Positions 61,901-64,000 of a DNA stretch of 64,000 nt are shown one piece after another. The position numbers and the translations under genes are program-made. Below the pieces are notes generated by a model that saw only the letters and a list, made by a program, of their open reading frames with translations, searched no databases and was not told the origin of the DNA. The stretch lies in NCBI GenBank assembly GCA_038496445.1, contig JALMLS010000421.1, forward strand, positions 1-64,000, in the 5' to 3' direction. The first letter of the stretch is position 1; every line of letters starts with the position of its first letter. The stretch is from Trichosphaerium sp. ATCC 40318. Its lineage: Eukaryota; Discosea; Flabellinia; Trichosidae.

Positions 61901-62743
61901 AAGTGTACAGACAAGGATGCTTATTGTATACTGCGTAATCTTCCGTATCTGACCTCATTCAACTGTGCTGGAACGCGTGTAACTCATAAATTCCTTTACT
62001 ATATTATACGTACGTTTGAAGTCACATGGTTTTTTTTTCAACAAAAACTTTGTCAGCGAGATGCTTTATTTTTGGCTTTTGAGTCTTTTTTTTCTACCCA
62101 GAGGTAACATAGGTTGTACTAATTTATGTATTTGTTAGGCGAGCCATCACTTGTTTTACATATGAACCATATCAATGTGACTAAAGCTAAGATCAACCCT
62201 GATAAAATGAAAAATTTTGGCGAACATGCATTGTTAAATGTCAACGAGACTGTAAAGAATAGGAGGATGAGATTCAGTCATGAAACACCACCACAATCTT
62301 ATGAGCTTGCAAACATGGCTGCATGGTCTAAGGAAGAAAGTTCAGCAATCTTGAAGGGTATGGAATCAGAGCAGGGGTTAAAAGCCGAATGGAAGAAAGT
62401 ACAAGCTTTATACGAGAAAACTTACGGCAAGACTGCTGAAGAGATGGGAGAAATGCAGTTAGCACAAATAGCTGTGGATGACGCTATGTCTGTGGAAGTA
62501 AAAAATGAAGTTCCAGAAGATTCTAGTGGTGATGAGGCGAAACCAGGAATTAGGAACCTTCGACGTAAGAGAAAAATCGTTGTAAAGCGAAGAGTGAAGA
62601 AGAAACAACCGATTGTCATTATTGATTCTTCTGATGATGAGGGCCTTGATGATGCTTCTGATGGCGATTATGTTCCTCCTGGTAAAAGAAAAGCTGGTTA
62701 TGTTACTGGACCTACTGCAAAGAAGGCACAGTTGGAAGAATGA
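58946..62743 (+). CDS. Leucine-rich-repeat protein with C-terminal SUMO-interacting-type motif
   Basis: Starts MASYEVDEIGLDHYDIHKD in a CACCATGG context. A first intron with a GTACGC donor joins SLE to HQVPEVFIEMLLPFAQQ. Then come many leucine-rich repeats spread over about 12 exons: IGILNLSRCYSLNTASI, ELTLNRCDLLDDRALMAV, LRSLQLARTKLSEANWSKL, LRRLYLSRTDRQSNDDLL, LRQLDLSAGRIGRKVI, FPNLTTLQVRASFLEEGLL, LENLDCSRCKLNAADYEAI. The last exon has an acidic/basic tail with a nuclear-signal-like RNLRRKRKIVVKRRVKKKQ. PIVIIDSSDDEG follows directly, a hydrophobic core plus acidic Ser stretch typical of a SUMO-interacting motif. Stop is 62741-62743. The cysteine-containing LRRs resemble the AMN1/RAD7/FBXL type. 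A nuclear adaptor role (RAD7-like repair or ubiquitin/SUMO targeting) is inferred. Some joins near 60000-60150 and 61470-61710 are approximate. Confidence 0.76.
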
Positions 62744-62974
62744 GAGAAAAACTTATTGAAAGATTTTTTTTCCTTTTTCGGTTGGTTTGTGACTTTTAGT
62801 TGAGCCTGTTGATGATGGGAACTTGTATGAAAGTTCTTACATGTCAAGGCAGTTCTAATACGTCTTAAAAAAAACTGACGTTGTACATAGAGGTGTAAAA
62901 AAAGTAAATGTATTTATTGTATAATTTCCTGTTTTTTTCTTGCTTTTGTTTGTTTTCTCGCTTTATTCTTCTTC

Positions 62975-63766
62975 CTATTGAGTGTTTAGTTTTATTTTTA
63001 TTTCTGGTGGTTTTTGGTTTGGGTCTGTAAGTGCTTTTTTTGCTAGTTCTCTTATATTGTTGACGTCAGAGTTATCGACTAGTATGAACCAGTGCCATCC
63101 ACAATTATTGTCTTTGTATTTTATTTTCTTTATTTGGTTTTGAGTTATCCCAAGAACTTTCTTTATACTCATTGTGAATGGTACAATTGTTGTATCGTCT
63201 ATAAAGGGAAGTCAACTATTTAAACAATGTCTCACAAACTCGTTTTTTGACAACATTAAAAAAAAGACAAAAAGTTAACTAAAAATTTACTAACAACTAT
63301 GTAGTGAAAACAGAAAGAGACTTGTGGTACCATCTATATAAAATACCGATTTGCCCATTTGATGCCGTATTATAACTGTGTACTTATTCTTCTCTTCTTT
63401 TTTCTCCTTCTCAACGGTAGTGTTCTTTTGTTTTTTCCTTTTCTTTCGTTTCCTTTTCCGTTTTTTTTCCTTCTTTTCGTTCTTTTCTTTCTTCTCTTCC
63501 TTGTCTTCTCTTTTCCTCTTTCTACTCTTCTCTACCTTAATTTTCTTCTCCGTAGCGTCGTTTCCCGAAACCAAACGTATCTTTCGATAAGTTGCGTGAA
63601 CAATAGCAGAACGTTTTGCTTGTTTGTTAAAATACTTCTCAGTGCACTTAAACGATAATCCATCAGCTTTTATCTTATAATGAAGTAGAGTTTTTTTAAT
63701 ACTCCCCAATGTAGCGTTTTCTCTCCAGTTTGATTTCATGAAGTCGAGAAAATACTCCAAGTCCAT
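62975..63766 (-). CDS. Lysine-rich low-complexity protein, two exons
   Basis: Starts MDLEYFLDFMKSNWRENATL at ATG 63764-63766. Exon 1 holds a helical N-terminus (GSIKKTLLHYKIKADGL, KYFNKQAKRSAIVHATYRK). A very basic tract (63400-63560) follows, composed almost wholly of K, E and R (RKRKRKKRKKQKN), and then TVIIRHQMGKSVFYID. A GTACCA-donor intron of about 135 nt joins in phase to DDTTIVPFTMSIKKVLGITQ, and the end is GWHWFILVDNSDVNNIREL...KLNTQ, stop 62975-62977. The K/E-rich tract suggests nucleolar localisation; no known domain was recognised. Confidence 0.68.
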
Positions 63767-64000
63767 TATCCCAAACCTTAAACAAAATCAAAATGAGCAA
63801 AAAAAAGACTGTTTTAGGTTTGTTTGGCGTTTGAACCCACATACGTGCAATGTCCTGTCCATTGAATACATTTATTACTTTCATCCTGTAGCATATCAAA
63901 AATCACTACTCTTGCTGAAGTTTCAGCTGTACGGGCTTTGTAGTAAGTCAAACAAGTAAGAAAAAAAAATTGTTGTAGGCAATCACGTGTAAGTAGGTAC
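63767..64000. other. Window end, no gene supported
   Basis: AT-rich. The open frames here have no recognisable sequence, and the window ends inside this region. Confidence 0.35.

Noticed and set aside
63359-63658. Phe/Leu-rich plus-strand ORF resembling a membrane protein
   Set aside because: It is the antisense of the lysine/glutamate-rich tract of the minus-strand gene.
63810-63850. tRNA-like T-arm (GGGTTCAAAC on the minus strand)
   Set aside because: No acceptor stem, D-arm or anticodon arm could be folded around it. No tRNA was supported anywhere in the window.

Overview
This window is nuclear DNA of a unicellular eukaryote (a protist; I cannot place it further). It is AT-rich and gene-dense, with genes on both strands. 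Almost every gene is cut by short introns, mostly about 40-60 nt. The content is clearly eukaryotic: a ferlin, calreticulin with an ER-retention tail, RAD23, Rho and ARF-like GTPases, an arrestin-fold protein, several F-box proteins and mitochondrial-type proteins. Gene models below were spliced by eye. Joins are stated where they keep frame, and unresolved joins are flagged. A striking share of introns begin GTAC (GTACGT, GTACAT, GTACAC) instead of GTAAGT; several others begin GTGCGT or GTGCAT.

Layout. 1-2190: acetyl-CoA C-acetyltransferase (thiolase), 5' end outside the window. 2314-3025: a frame-broken gene of F-box-like N-terminus plus 24-residue NGQL repeats. 3203-4036: unrecognised gene. 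4031-12868: an 8.8-kb mobile element, the most interesting object here. It has 25-bp imperfect terminal inverted repeats, subterminal GGATTT/GGAATT arrays, a tnp2-like (CACTA/Plavaka-type) transposase on the right, and three further intron-containing genes I cannot assign to any family. 12869-14815: gene-free DNA with a 247-bp-period repeat and telomere-like CCCTAA/TTAGGG blocks. 14816-16655: two divergent genes with mitochondrial-looking N-termini. 16941-23233: a ferlin. 23468-24988: a two-membrane-span protein. 25413-27712: UDP-glucose pyrophosphorylase. 27997-28542: a degenerate Ras-like GTPase fold. 29004-30832: calreticulin. 31463-33750: RAD23.

35099-37580: two F-box genes, an NGQL-repeat fragment, and a small two-exon gene whose decayed copy lies near 48.5 kb. 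37809-38751: secreted protein. 39008-41412: a small gene and a probable 2-oxoglutarate/Fe(II) oxygenase. 42039-45330: a mucin-like surface protein. 45886-53254: an ARF-like GTPase, two F-box-type genes, an atypical Rho GTPase, and a DegT-family PLP enzyme whose catalytic lysine is replaced by histidine. 54081-63766: a basic RS-like protein, a C2-plus-arrestin protein, a macrodomain-like protein, a leucine-rich-repeat protein with a C-terminal SUMO-interacting-type motif, and a lysine-rich protein.

Most neighbours are functionally unrelated, as expected outside operons. Themes that recur are F-box/ubiquitin and SUMO adaptors (five F-box-type genes, RAD23, the LRR/SIM protein), calcium and membrane proteins (ferlin, C2-arrestin, calreticulin), and GTPases that have lost canonical catalytic residues (three in the window).
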